DNA of 64,000 bases from Halichoerus grypus (GCF_964656455.1 NC_135718.1:47988014-48052013); one strand, 5' to 3'. Numbered from the stretch's first letter, positions 51,140-62,825 are shown. The notes: generated by a model from the sequence alone, not told the origin. Made by a program: numbers and translations.

Positions 51140-54085
51140 ACAAACGAAAAAATATCCGCTCTGTAGACAATCTGAAGACCTATAATGAAGAGATCGAATA
51201 AGTAATTTGTAAAACTACCTCATGAAGAAAACCTCAGGCCCCGAAAGCTTCACTTTGGTATTCTACTAAACATTCAAAAAAGAACTAATATATGTTAAGA
51301 AAAAAAAAAGAAGAAGAAGATAGCAGGAGGGGAAGAATGAAGGGGGGGAAATCGGAAAGGGAGACGAACCATGAGAGATGATGGACTCTGAAAAACAAAC
51401 TGAGGGTTCTAGAGGGGAGGAGGGTGGGAGAATGGGTTGGCCTGGTGATGGGTATTAAGGGGGGCATGTTCTGCATGGAGCACTGGGTGTTATGCACAAA
51501 CAATGAATCATGGAACACTGCATCAAAAACTAATGATGTAATGTATGGTGATTAACATAACAATAAAAAATTTAAAAAAATAAAAAATAAAAAAAAAGAA
51601 CTAATACCAGTTCTTCATAAAGTCCTCCATAAAACAGAAGAGAAGGAACACTTTTAAATTCATTTTATGAAGCCAGTATCACCCTAATGCCAAAACCAGA
51701 CAAAGACATCATAAGAAAACTACAGACCAATATCTCTTATTAATATGGACCCAATAATCCTCCACAAAATACTAGCAAACTGAATCCAGCAAAATATAAA
51801 AAGAATTGTATGCCATGACCAAATGAGATTCATCCCAAGGATGCAAGGTTGGTTCAACATTCAAAAATCAATCAATCATCCTATCAATAGAATAAAAAGT
51901 GAAAATCACATGATTATCTCCATAGACACAGAAAAAGCATTTGACAAAATCCAGCAGCCTTTCACGATAAAAACAGTCAACAAACTAGAATTAAAGGAAC
52001 ACTTCCTCAACCTAATAAAGGACACCTATGAAAAATCCACAGCTAACCATCATACTTAATAGTGGAAGACTGGATGCCTTTCCCCCTAAGATCAGGAATA
52101 AGACAAATATGTCCACTCTCACTATTGCTATTCAACACTGTACTGGAGGTTCTAGCCACAGCAATTAGACAAGAAAAAAGAAATAAAAGGCATCTAGATT
52201 GGAAAAGAAAGAGTAAAATTATCTCTATTTGCAGATGACCCGACCTTGTATATTAAAAAATCTTAATAAATCCACTACAAAACTATTAGAAAAAACAAGT
52301 CCAGCAAGGTTGCAGGGCACAAGATCAATATCAAAAATCAATTCTTTCTATACTCACAATGAACAATCCAAATGTGAAATTAAGAAAAAAATTCCACTCA
52401 CAATAGTGTCAAAAATAATAAAACACTTAACAATACATTTAACAAAAAAGCACAAAATTTATACTCTGAAAAATACAAAATATTGTTAAAGCGATTAAAG
52501 ATAAATGGTGAAAAAATCCCATGTTCTTAATTTTGTTAAGATGACAATACTCTCCAAACTGATCTACAAATTCACTGCAATCTTGATCAGAATCCTAGCT
52601 GACTTCTTTGTGGAAATTGACAAGCTGGTTCTAAAATTCACATAAAATTGCATGAGACTCAGAAGAGCTAAAATAACCTTGAAAAAGAAAAACAAAGTTG
52701 GAGGACTCACACTTCTCAATTTCAAAACTTACTACAAAGCAATAGTAACCAAGACAGTGCGTTATTGGCACAAGCATATACATATAGATCAATGGAATGA
52801 ACAGTCCAGAAATAAATTCATAGTTCAATGGTCAACTAATTTTCAAAAAGGGTGCCAAAGCCATTCAATAGGGAAAAGAACAGTCTTTTCAACAAATTAT
52901 GTTGGGACAAGCGATTAACTATATGCAAGAGAATGAAGTTGGACCCCTACCTCACACCATGTACAAAAATTAACCCAAAATGGATCAAAGGCCTAAATGT
53001 AAGAGAAAAAACTACAAATCTTCATAACCTTGGGTTTGGCTAAGGATTCTTAGATATGACATCAAAAGCACAGCAAAAAAGAAATACAGAAAAACTGGAC
53101 TTCATAAAAATTTTAAATGTTTGTGCTTCAAAAGACACAAGAAGGTGAAAAGTCAACCCATAACAATGGGAAGAAATATGTACAAATCATATATCTGATA
53201 AGGGTTTGTATCTAGAATATACAAAGAAGTCTTACAACTCAGTAATAAAAAAATAAATAGCCAATTAAAAAATGAGCAAAGGATCTGAAGGAACATCTCT
53301 CCAAAGAAGATATGCAATGGCCAATTGGCCTACTGACACATGAAAAGATACTCATACCATTAGTTATCAGGGAAATGCAAATCAAAACCACAATGAGATG
53401 CTACTTTACATCCACCAGAATGGTTACAATCAAAGTCAGACAATAACAAATGTTGACAAGAATGTGGAATAATTAGAACCCTCATACACTGCTGGGAGGA
53501 TAAAATGGTGAAGCCATTTTGGAATGCAGTCTGGCCAGTCCTCAAAAGCTTAAACATAGAGTTACCATATGACCCAGAAATTCCACTCCAAGAGAAATGA
53601 GAACATATATCCACACAGAAACACGTACATTATTCACGATAGCCAAAAGGTGGAAATGATACAAATGTCCATCAACAGATGAATGACTGAGCAAAATGTG
53701 ATCTACTCACACTGCAGAATCCTATTCAGCCATGAACAGGGACAAAGTGCTGATCCATACCACAACGTGGTTGAGCCTAGAACATTACACTAAGTGAAAA
53801 AACAGTACAGAAGTCATAGATTCCATTCATGGGAAAATCCAGACCAGGGAAATCTATAGGAACAGAATAGAGGTCAGTGGTTTCTTAGGATCCTTAGGGC
53901 TAAGGGTGAAGGATGGCAAAAGGGGGGGGGGTGATAGCTAATGGGTATGGAGTTTCTTTTTGAGGTGATGAAAATGTTCTAAAATTGACCCCAGGGATGG
54001 TTGCACATACTTGTGAATATACCAAACCCACTGAAGTCTGTGCTTTGACCAGGTAAATCATATGATAAAGCAGTTTTTAAAAGTC
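51140..54085 (+). pseudogene. Old L1 (L1M-type) ORF2 and 3' UTR, inactivated
   Basis: Starting inside ORF2, the sequence runs through the reverse transcriptase to the 3' UTR. The frame at 51823-52059 shows the RT segment with [23 protein letters not shown] catalytic box is readable at 52228-52239, after intervening stops. The C-terminal frame at 52652-52918 ([20 protein letters not shown]) and later GCCATGAACAGGGACAAAGT and ACCCACTGAAGTCTGTGC text mark the distal ORF2 and 3' UTR. Many stops and frameshifts make it non-functional. It is interrupted by a younger L1 end (51291-51591). Confidence 0.9.
51276..51606 (+). mobile_element. Young L1 3' end nested in the old L1
   Basis: The insert at 51291-51591 is a carnivore L1 3' UTR (AGCAGGAGGGGAAGAATGAA, CGAACCATGAGAGATGATGG, GCACTGGGTGTTATGCACAA, GATGTAATGTATGGTGATTA) with an AT-rich poly-A tail. 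The direct repeats AAAAAAGAACTAATA at 51276-51290 and 51592-51606 are identical and duplicate old-L1 ORF2 sequence. The copy is 5'-truncated to about 300 bp with no coding part. Confidence 0.93.
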
Positions 54086-54124
54086 TTTTTAAAAAAAATT
54101 CTACATCCTCTAAAACATTGGATT

Positions 54125-54340
54125 GCTTAGAATTGTTAAAAAGACATCCTCTATCCTACCTCTCTCATTGTACATGTGCAGAAACACTGGCCCAGAAAGG
54201 GGAGTTAAACGGACCCAAGTCATAAAGCACATAGGTGTCAGGGCCAGAACGAGAACTGTTCTCCCACTGCCACACGTGTGAGGCTGTATTGAGCCCCTGG
54301 CTCAATTTTTCCATCTGTCACATAAAGGCCCCCCCTCATC
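54125..54340. mobile_element. MIR pair: sense then antisense scrap
   Basis: 54125-54270 (CTCATTGTACATGTGCAGAA, GGCCCAGAAAGGGGAGTTAA, CAGGGCCAGAACGAGAACTG) is sense MIR. 54285-54340 (CCCTGGCTCAATTTTTCCAT, CTGTCACATAAAGGC) looks antisense. Confidence 0.5.
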
Positions 54341-55529
54341 CCTAATTGCCCTAACCACAGCCCTAGTGCTACAAGGGGAGAGGATAGGCACAAAGGTTCA
54401 GGAATCCCAGGGGAGGAGGAGTGTTGCTCCCTGCTGCAAGGTTTGGGGTGGCATTCTTATTTCCAGTGTGTCTGAGAGCCCCTGTCAGCCTGGGCCTCTA
54501 TCCCAGTCCCGCTGCTCCCTGGGATGGGAGCCCAGGGCTGATCAGCAGGGAGCCTGGCTCTCTCCCTCAGCATCTCACAGACATACTGGGCTCCTGTTTC
54601 TGGAGAATGGCTGTGATGGATTGGCGATGTCTGGAGCGCTTTACAACCAGCAACAAATCATGCTTAATTCCTCCTACCTTCATTAGTGTGACATTAATCC
54701 TGATAGACTCATTTGGGGGATAAGGTGAGAGCACTATGCATGCCCAGTCCCCCCCGAAACCAATCAGACTGTGAAGTCTCATCTGGAATAGCTGGGACAC
54801 CCTTTTCTACAAGCCCCAAGAATTCTTTGTCAGGCGATTGAGATGTGATTGGAAACATGCTAGCGTCTCAGTGTCCCCCCAGGGATGGAGCAGAGGAGAG
54901 AGGCTTAGGGACCCTGGCTGGGGGGTGGGAGGCCAACTGATGTTGGCTGCAGGGAGCCAGCCACTGCCTGGGAACCTGCACTTGATGTGGGGGCGGCAGG
55001 GTTCTGGGGCCTGCACTCAGACCACAGGGTCAGCTGCACGGCCAACAGCACCCTGCTCTATGATGTCGAGGCCCCAAGACCTCACCACCCTGCTCTGGGG
55101 ACCGCAGGCATGCCCCGTTCCCCACAGAGCCCTGTCCGAGCTCCTCCAAGAGCCCTGGACCGGGCAGTGGCAGCCTGTGACGGAACTGTGCTCTACCTCT
55201 CAGCCAGGGCGCAGCCTCAGTGAGTGATTTGCACTCTTGGGACCCCCGTTCCCTCATTCTTAAAACTGAAGGAGGAACTTCGTTGAGAGCGGAGACCAGG
55301 TAAGTAACATAAATGTGTGGAGTGGAGGAGACTGGGGGCAACTGGAAGATGCAGGCTGTAGCTGAAAGATTTTGAAAATTAACAAAAGTAGTAACAGCAA
55401 TTAACGCCATATGGGCCAAACAAGATATGGGCAGTGTGCATTATCTGGCCCAGAGCCACCAGCCGATGACAGCCACTGTAGGCTTTTCCCGAGGTCCCTT
55501 ATACTCTGTGGCCTTAAAAACAGTGTGCC
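54341..55529. other. Single-copy DNA with an enhancer-like pocket
   Basis: 54625-54725 is AT-rich and repeat-free (CAACAAATCATGCTTAATTC, CTTCATTAGTGTGACATTAA). Elsewhere GC-rich with frames up to 129 codons and no known domain. Confidence 0.35.
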
Positions 55530-56030
55530 CCACAAGCTTCCTCCGCCCTCCCTTACCACCCATTGACTTGTTACCTCTGTGCCGAGCTAGCCACCCGCTC
55601 TGCTTGCGCACATGTTGTGCACGCCTTTTCTCTCCAGCGCCTCTGCCCAAGCCCTCCCACCCTTCCAGTCCCTGGCCAAGCCTGACCTTGTCCCACCGAC
55701 CTTCAGGGCCAGAGTGGCCATTCCCTCACCTGATCCGCAGGGCTGCGACTTGCAGGTATGGCCTCCAGAGACAGGTCCATCATTGCGGGCTTCCGACGGC
55801 ACTAGGGTGGACCATCCGCGACGTGCCCGCAGGAACCGTGTGGCTGGGTCATGCACCCAGACGGCAGAGGCCCGAGGCTCTGCTCCTCCCTGTGGCAAGG
55901 GAGAGGAAGGGACACGAAGCGTCTGTCAGGAAGCTGCCCCGTGCGAGACACGGGACTGTGTGATCATCCTCATGAGCCCCCTTCGCCCTGATGACATCTG
56001 ACAGCGTCTGCTCCTTGACCCCCACCTTAC
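55530..56030 (+). mobile_element. L2-like fragment, low certainty
   Basis: ACCCATTGACTTGTTACCTC, TGCACGCCTTTTCTCTCCAG and CCAGTCCCTGGCCAAGCC have L2-like wording. A 178-codon frame here is unrecognised. MIR-like text follows at 56025-56085 (GGGAAAACTGAGGTCCTAAG). Confidence 0.3.
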
Positions 56031-56089
56031 TTATGGGAAAACTGAGGTCCTAAGAGGATCTAATTAATAGGGGATCTTGGTTGGGATCA

Positions 56090-56612
56090 GTATTTGCCTC
56101 TGTTTTTTAGAAAAACAAAATGGCCATAATCTCCCCGAGACAGGAATGGAGGACCAAAATTCTCACAGGGGCCGCCAAAGTCATCAATATCTTCTTTAAG
56201 AGGAAAACATGGTTAACAAATTATGACGTGTGAGAAAGGGAACAGAAACAACAGCATCCAACTCTCCTTAGCGATTCCTTCTCCCCACAACATCAAAACA
56301 TTTTGGCATCTTTAAGATTAAGGCAGGAGACAGCCCCTGGCCTCTCATTGCTCTCAGTCAAAGACTGTAGCTAACATGTTATTAAATATGTAAATAATAT
56401 GAAAGCCAGAAGAGAATTAATATTTCATATATAATGAAGTTAAGATGAATTCTCCTGTGTCTAATTTTCTGTTTTTAAATACATAATGCACTGTGGAGTC
56501 CAAAGTGATTCATGGTATTTTATATTGGTTAAAGACGTTCGGGGTTCCTCTGGAGCAGCTTCTTAAATGATTAACCTGAATATTATTATTACAAATAGGA
56601 TTTGTTTTTTAA
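56090..56612. promoter_or_regulatory. AT-rich repeat-free enhancer-like block
   Basis: About 520 bp without a recognised repeat, with words such as AAAATGGCCATAATCTCCCC, AACAAATTATGACGTGTG, GAGAATTAATATTTC, ACATAATGCACTGTGG and AATGATTAACCTGAATATT. The texture and motif content suggest a conserved distal element; this is inferred only. Confidence 0.32.
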
Positions 56613-57084
56613 AAAATTAATTCTGTAGTTAATCAGAATGAAAAGCATGGAGTTCTTTGCTGGTGGGCCGATGTAAAATGGGGAAAAGTAACTATGATAG
56701 GGGTTGCGAATCCTAATGCCTACAGGGACCCAGCAAGTAAATGAATGAAGCAGGCGGGGTGGCAACAGGGAGAGGTGGGGACTGTAACAAAATGGGGGAG
56801 CCCAAGCCCCATCTAGAGGGGGAGCCACAACCACCCTTCAGAAAGAGGAGCCAGGAATTTAGACTTTTAATGTAAAATGTACTGATGTATAAAGTTGGTT
56901 CCTGATTCAAATATTTTTAAACATCATGGATTCAAAAGAAGATGATCCAGGGGCTGCCAGATTGCAACCTCCAGACCGAGACACAGGTGGCTTGAGGGAA
57001 AGTTGCCACCAAATCCAGGCCCTTCAATCCCTGGTGCAGTGGAAACCATTTGTTCTCAGCCTGACTCAATGATAAACTAGCGAG
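56613..57084. other. Single-copy DNA, nothing recognised
   Basis: No exon or repeat is recognised. Confidence 0.35.
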
Positions 57085-57640
57085 TACAAAATCTGATTAG
57101 TCAGGCTTTTTGGAGGGCAATTTGGCAAGATGGAAAAAGTGCAAATCCTTCAAACCCCTGTTCTACTTCTAAGACTTTATCCTAAAGGAATAATTAGGAA
57201 CGGGCCCCAAATTTCACTATAATGATGTTCTTCATAGTACAGTTTAAAACAGGAAAAAACAAAAAAGGAACCAACCTCAAGGTCATCTAACCCTCCTGTC
57301 TGATTACTGAATTACATTATGCTGCACCTAAAAACATTACAACTAGGCAGTCTTTGACATATATGAACAGATATTAAAGAAAAAATTTTTAAGAGCATGG
57401 AGAAATATATTTATAGTATAATCATAATAGTGTGTTAAAGAATGGACATACATTGAGCTGCCCAGGGAAAAGATGGGAAGGTGATATACCAAGTAATCAG
57501 CATGGTTTTCTCTGGGTGGATGGTGCAATTGCTAGGTGAATTCCATGCTTTTCTTTTGGCTTGTCTATATTTTGTGAATGATTTCAACTGAGCTTTCGGT
57601 GTTTCCATATAAAATCAATAAAAAAAATAAAGTCAATGTG
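57085..57640 (+). mobile_element. L1M 3' UTR fragment
   Basis: CTTTTTGGAGGGCAATTTGG, CTACTTCTAAGACTTTATCC, GAAAAGATGGGAAGGTGATA, TTCTCTGGGTGGATGGTGC and TTTTGTGAATGATTTC..AATAAAAAAAATAAA are the standard order of an old L1 3' UTR ending in an A-rich tail. No coding sequence remains. Confidence 0.75.
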
Positions 57641-57659
57641 ACGTTGGTACAATGTAAAA

Positions 57660-57840
57660 AACACTGGCCTGAGGAAGTTTATCCATTTTCATCCTCATCT
57701 TCACTCTGTTGATGACTCCTCATGGGCCGATGAAAGAATCAGCCTCCCTGGACCTCGCAGTTCCCATCCATGGAGTGAATGATGGAGCTACATAATTTCC
57801 AAGGTCCCTCTAGGATTTGAGACCATAGTCAAGGGACTTG
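57660..57840 (-). mobile_element. MIR fragment
   Basis: TTCACTCTGTTGATGACTCC, AATCAGCCTCCCTGGACCTC and AATGATGGAGCTACATAATT are diverged antisense MIR. Confidence 0.45.
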
Positions 57841-57869
57841 GGACATGGCAGCTTTCCTGTCTACTTATT

Positions 57870-59000
57870 CACAAGAATTGACTGACTACCAGATGGATGC
57901 CAAGCATCGTGCCCGACTCTGGGCCTGACATTGTTCTCCAAGAACACCGAGATGAGAGGCAGAAGTGTAAGTAAGCAGCACTCACGTCTACCTTCCCCTG
58001 TTGTGTTTACACATGGGATTCTATAGAAGCATTGAGAAGGGGCGCCTACTTTAGGGATTTGTCAGAGATTTCCTAGAAGAGCTGAGTCATAAAGATGAGC
58101 AGGAATTAGCCATCCAGACAAGGAGGAGACAGAGAAAGGCATTCCAGGAAAGAGAAAGAGTGTATACAAAGGTAGAAAGGTGAGCATGTGGCGCTGGGTG
58201 CCCGTGGTGGGCAAGGGAGAGGCAGGAACTGGATCACAAAGGTACTGAACTCCCTGCTTAGGAGTCTGGATTATAAACTGGGGTGAAGGGAGCCCTGAAG
58301 GTTTTTAACATTAAGGAATTCATACGGCCAAAGTTTTAGAAATCCCCATGGCAGCAGGAAGATGAACTGGAGGGAACAGGCACCAAAGAGCCTGTGGTGA
58401 CAATCCAGGTTGGAAACGGTGTCACTGTGATGGAGAGGTGGGATTCAGGACCTGCCTGGGTGGGACAGGCTGAGGAAGGAAGCTATGACGACTCTCAGGC
58501 TTCTGGCTTTGACAGCTAGGGGATGGGTATGCCATTCACTAAAGCAGGAATTACTGGAGAAAAAGCAAACTGGGGAAAAGGTCCATATGAGGTTGGAGGA
58601 GCTTATGGGACAGCCAAGTAGATGTGTCAACTAGGCCAATGGATGAATGCATCTGGAATTCAAGAAGGTCTAGATTGGAATTCATCAAAGGATCAGCTAC
58701 ACTAGAGGCCAATGACATGACCCAAGAAGAGGGAGAAGGGAGCTGTGCATGGAACCCCAGAAACCACAGCACAAGGGCCAGATGGGAAAAAAAATAGGGA
58801 ATAAGATTCCATGAAGGAGGCTGAGAAGGAGGATCCAGAGAGGCAGGGGGAGAGTGTACCAGCTCGGAAGCCCAAGATGAAGAACATTCTAGGAAACAGA
58901 AGATGACCAGCCGTGTCAAATGCTTCTGCAAGGTCGCAGGAGATGAAGCCATTGGTGGCTTGAAAGGAAGTGGTGTCCATAGGGGAGTGAAGACTAGTCT
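57870..59000 (-). pseudogene. L2 (CR1-clade LINE) ORF2 and 3' part, antisense
   Basis: From 57870 the reversed L2 3' end and body are readable (CTACCAGATGGATGCCAAGC, AAGGCATTCCAGGAAAGAGA, AGTCTGGATTATAAACTGGG, GTGACAATCCAGGTTGG). Upstream on the minus strand, the frame 58980-58702 reads DLAEAFDTAGH at about 58935-58903, matching the LDLSAAFDTVDH box of L2/CR1 reverse transcriptases, followed by LGFRAGTLSPCLSGSSFSAS, an equivalent of the next conserved segment. Stops and a second overlapping frame (199 codons) show it is dead. Confidence 0.8.
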
Positions 59001-59794
59001 TTCAGGAAGACTGAAAGCATGTGGAATGGAGTGGTTGAGTGGGTATGGGGAACAGCGCACGGGGAAGCAACCAGCAAGCGCTGAGCCCCTCACAGGGCCA
59101 GGCACGGGGCAGGCCTTCAGGAAGGCGGACTTGCCTCCTGTCTCTGCCAAGTTCCCTATGTAGAATCACATTCCTCGATTTCCTAAAATCGTGCCCCTGA
59201 ATCAGGAGGTTGGGTGCAGTAATTGCAGTGAGATGCAGTCGGGGGTCACGACAGGAGAGGGGCCGCACTGCCAGTTTTCCAGCAGCCTGAGTGAATGAGC
59301 TCATCTGGCCCCCTCATTGGGACACGTTTCGCAGCCCGTCCAAGCACACTCAGCTGGAAACACAGCCTCGGAGAGCGGTCCCGCCTACAAAAGCAGTGAA
59401 GGGTTTTCCATCTGCGGGAAACAGGTCAAGGAAAGTGAAGGACAGAAACGCAGGGGTTCTAAAGGCCAGGGGGGCACCAAACCCTTCTCCCCTGCCCTCA
59501 GCACTCTCAGCTCCAGCTGTGGAACTTGCTCCGACTGCCCAGGAGCATCTTTCCTGAGAACCTTGGCTTCCCTGCTTAGGTGGTCTCAGAACCAGACCTC
59601 CAAGGGACCTGAGACAGCGCTGCTCCAGACTTCTCCCACTCTGCCATCACGCTCCACCAGCCTCTGCTAGAACAAGTCAGCTGTGGAGATGTGCAACGTC
59701 TCCCAGGCCTGGGACAAACCTATGGCTCACTGAGTAGCCAGTACTCCTGTTCATCAAACATTCCCAGTCTGCGCCTTCTGGACACATGCTAGGA
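59001..59794. other. Single-copy DNA, nothing recognised
   Basis: Two plus-strand frames of 88 and 117 codons overlap in different phases; neither has recognised homology. Confidence 0.35.
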
Positions 59795-60112
59795 TTGCCC
59801 ATCCTGGCCCTAGAGCGTGGATGGGGGTCATGTGACCGGTGTGAGCCATGAGTTGTGAGCAGAAGTGACGTGTGCAACTACCAGGCAGAGCACTTAATCT
59901 CCAGTCTGAGCCCTGCTTTTCAAAAGTCTCTCCTCCTCTCTGCCATGGGGACCAGGAATGTTTTGAAGGCATGGGTCCCAAAACGAGGGTGATGAGAAGC
60001 AGAGCCTCCCGCCAACCCCAGAGGGATATATAACATGAGCGGGAACTAAACCTTTGTTGTCTTGAGCCACTGGGGGTTGTTGTAGGGTAAAACCTGCCCT
60101 ATCCGGACTGAT
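59795..60112 (+). mobile_element. MLT1-like (MaLR) LTR fragment
   Basis: GGGTCATGTGACCGGTGTGA, GAGCAGAAGTGACGTGTGCA, CGGGAACTAAACCTTTGTTG, TCTTGAGCCACTGGGGGTTG and CCTGCCCTATCCGGACTGA follow a common mammalian LTR layout with a MaLR-like 3' end. The exact subfamily is uncertain. Confidence 0.6.
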
Positions 60113-60470
60113 AACAGCCCAGCTCCAGGGCAACCTTGGGCAAGTGGCCTCACCCCTCCGAGGCCAGCAGCCTCACCAGCAAAACTGGGAAGTAACAATC
60201 AACTGCCCCAAGAGATCGGGGGGATCTGAGGAGGGGCCGGCACCTGGGCGCGCAGGAGGCCCTCACAAGCCATCAGTGCAGGCTAAAGCAGCCCCGTGCC
60301 TTCTGGGACAGAACCAATGCCCACCCCCACCCCCCCTCCCACCCTGGAGCAGGCCTGGTCCAGGAGCCACCATCTTCTGACAGCTACATGATTTGTCCTC
60401 AGGTTTCCCCTTGGCCCTCCTGGAACATGTCTGCACCTTCTTCCTGATGACAGCCATTCAGAGAGTGGAA
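60113..60470. other. MIR-like scrap and single-copy DNA
   Basis: 60118-60210 (CAACCTTGGGCAAGTGGCCT, CAGCAAAACTGGGAAGTAAC) is antisense MIR. The rest is unrecognised. Confidence 0.4.
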
Positions 60471-60477
60471 GAATGTG

Positions 60478-60512
<35 letters not shown>

Positions 60513-60536
60513 TGTGTGTGTGAGAGAGAGAGAGAG
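60478..60536 (+). repeat. (TG)n(GA)n compound microsatellite
   Basis: A (TG)n run with one TC interruption passes directly into (GA)n. The 208-codon frame 60393-61019 that reads through it as a Cys/Val run is an artefact. Confidence 0.95.
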
Positions 60537-61850
60537 TTTGAAGCTGCGTCTATCAGGCTGTCACAAGCCAGGGCCTGTGCTGGGAACTTCACACTCCTTA
60601 TCACCGATCCTCCCTCCCAGTCTGTGGCAAGCATGATTGTCTCCACTGCGGGGAAAGTAGAGAGGTGTGCCGGTGACACTCCATCCACCCCACCCGGGCC
60701 TCAGCCCCCGCCCCCCGCACCCCCCTCCCCGCTCTGGCCTGAGAGGTGGCCCTTACTGGCTGCAGCAGCCCCTCCTTTGCCAACTGGGAGGGGAGAGGAG
60801 AGAGGGGGTGGGTGCTGTTCCCCACTCCCCTCCCGCTCAGGCTGCTTCCCCAGCCTCCTCTGGGTGCCCAGCTCTCCCGGGGTTCCTGCTCCCTTCAGCC
60901 TTGGGGGCAGTCGTGATGTTCATCACCTCTTGTGTGTTCCCCTAATGCTGCCCACACGGTGCAGTGGTCTCTTCATTGGAACCATCTGGAATGAATTCTG
61001 TTTCCTGCCAAAGTCCTGAATTCACACCCAGGCCTCTGACGCCAGGGCCTGCTTCTCCTGTTACCCATCTCCCCGGCCCCCCCCCCCCCCGCCCCTCAGG
61101 ACCCCTGCACGTCCTCTTCTCAGCATACACCGCCCTGCATTCTCTTCTGCTCGGGACGCGGACTGGAGGCCCCTGGCCTGTACCGCATGCTGCAGGCATG
61201 TGGACTTGGGAGGGGGAGGCCCAGAAACAGCTCAGGGAGCAGCCTCTGCTCTCTGCTCCCTGTGTGCCTGCTGGACCGCTCCTTCTGACTCCTTTCCCAG
61301 CCCACGCCGGCACTGGCAAGGTGCCGGAGGGCACTTCCTCCACCTTGGCTGACCTCAGCGCTCCGGGACGTCAGGATTCCGGCCAGGCAGCGGAGAGCTG
61401 AGAAAGACCCAGGACACCGCTTTTTGGGAGCCATCAGAGCCAAGATCTCCCACAGCCAGATGAAGTCAGGCCCTTTCCAGTTTGGGCTTCCTTTGTTTTG
61501 CTCTGGTTTCTGCTGTGGCAAGTGTGTCAGATCTTTGTCATCCTTAAACCAACAACATGAGTAAAGCAACGGCCCCCAGTGACCATCCATTACCACAGGC
61601 CTGTCACCTTTGAAAACATCAGCCAGGCCCACAGCGTCACTCCTGCCACCTGCACTCTGCAGCTGAGCAAACACAGAGTGACCAGGACTCACCAGGGTCA
61701 GCCAGTGGTGGCTTCGTCTTCCTCTCCATGGCTCATTCCTAAACCAAGGGGACAGAAAGCTAGCCTCCTCGGGGGAAAGCCCTAAGCACCCCCAAACAGC
61801 AGGTCTCTGAGCAGCTCGGGGTGGAAAGGAAACACAGCTATTTCAGGAAG
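60537..61850. other. Single-copy DNA with C-rich tracts
   Basis: A MIR-like segment lies at 60570-60680 (GTGCTGGGAACTTCACACTC). C-rich DNA spans 60690-61100, including C14 at 61077-61090. Long overlapping frames on both strands (133, 145 and 190 codons) show no recognised domain. Confidence 0.35.
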
Positions 61851-61985
61851 AGATTTCTGGGCCTGACCTGCCTCTGTCACTATCAGCTATGGGATCTTGA
61901 GCAAGCCCCTCCACTTCCAAGCCTTGTCCTCATCCCCATTTCACTGATAAGGAAGCGAGTCCTGACTTGGGGCTGGTGTGGGATG
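61851..61985 (-). mobile_element. MIR fragment
   Basis: GCCTGACCTGCCTCTGTCAC, TATGGGATCTTGAGCAAGCC, CCATTTCACTGATAAGGAAG are antisense MIR words. Confidence 0.55.
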
Positions 61986-62220
61986 CACATGCCATAATAA
62001 TGCAAAGATTTCCAGAATGCTTCCTGTGGGCCCCATGCAGGGTTAAGCACTTTGATTCTACCTTTTAATTCCTCGGCCACCCCATGAGGCTTGATGTAGT
62101 GAGACCTCAATTAGACAGAGGAAACCAAGGTTCAGTGTGGTTAAGTAACTTGCCCAAGGTCACACAGCTAATAAAGCTGAGATTCGAACCCTGGACACTC
62201 TGATTCTAGAGCTCTCATTC
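61986..62220 (+). mobile_element. MIR fragment, near full length
   Basis: CAGGGTTAAGCACTTTGATT, CACCCCATGAGGCTTGATGT, GGTTAAGTAACTTGCCCAAG, GTCACACAGCTAATAAAGCT and GAGATTCGAACCCTGGACAC follow the MIR consensus closely. Confidence 0.9.
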
Positions 62221-62229
62221 TTTATTTTT

Positions 62230-62560
62230 TCCTTCACTGTTTTTTTTTTTTAAATCTTGGATCTCTGTGACTCTACTTACATTTTATTTTTTTACCATGA
62301 AAGTTTTCAAACATAGAGAAAAGTAAAGAGAATAATACAATAAACCCCCACGGCCCATCACCCAGCTTCAACAATTACCAATAACCTGCTGTTCTGTTTC
62401 ATCTTTCCCCATCCCCACAACTTGGGTTTTTTGTTGTTGTTGTTGTTTAGAGAATTTTAAGACAAATGCCAGGCATGGGATTTCACCACTAAATAGCTGA
62501 GTGCACATCCACAGAGCCCTTATTCCTCATCATTACTCGACCACCTTGATTGCACTTTGT
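62230..62560. mobile_element. Probable old LINE-derived repeat
   Basis: TGAAAGTTTTCAAACATAGA, GAAAAGTAAAGAGAATAATA, CCATCACCCAGCTTCAACAA and GACAAATGCCAGGCATGGG form a word order common in an old mammalian LINE segment; I cannot fix the family. A (TTG)n run lies at about 62431-62447. Confidence 0.45.
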
Positions 62561-62564
62561 AAAA

Positions 62565-62750
62565 GGACATGAACAGTCCAAAGACTTCCTTGCAAGTCAG
62601 GACAGAAAGAGCAGCACCAAATGGGACCTGGGCTCAAATCCCAGCCTTGTCACTGTGTCTCTGTGGACATTTGGATATGTCACTCACCTCTCTGACCGTC
62701 CAGCTCTTCTTCTATAAAATGGAGGTTGTGGTGGGAACTTCACTACACTT
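62565..62750 (-). mobile_element. MIR fragment
   Basis: ACCTGGGCTCAAATCCCAGC, GTGGACATTTGGATATGTCA, CTCACCTCTCTGACCGTCCA and CTATAAAATGGAGG are antisense MIR. Confidence 0.7.
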
Positions 62751-62825
62751 CTAAACGAGGTCATGAATGTTGGTGGCCCAGTACATAGGATGGGTTTAGT
62801 GCACCTGGCTCCCCTTCCTAAGTCC

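Noticed and set aside
58551..59150. 199-codon minus-strand frame
   Set aside because: It overlaps, in a different phase, the L2 reverse-transcriptase relic and is a shadow of it.
60393..61019. 208-codon open frame with a Cys/Val run
   Set aside because: It reads through the (TG)n(GA)n microsatellite and C-rich DNA; no recognisable domain.
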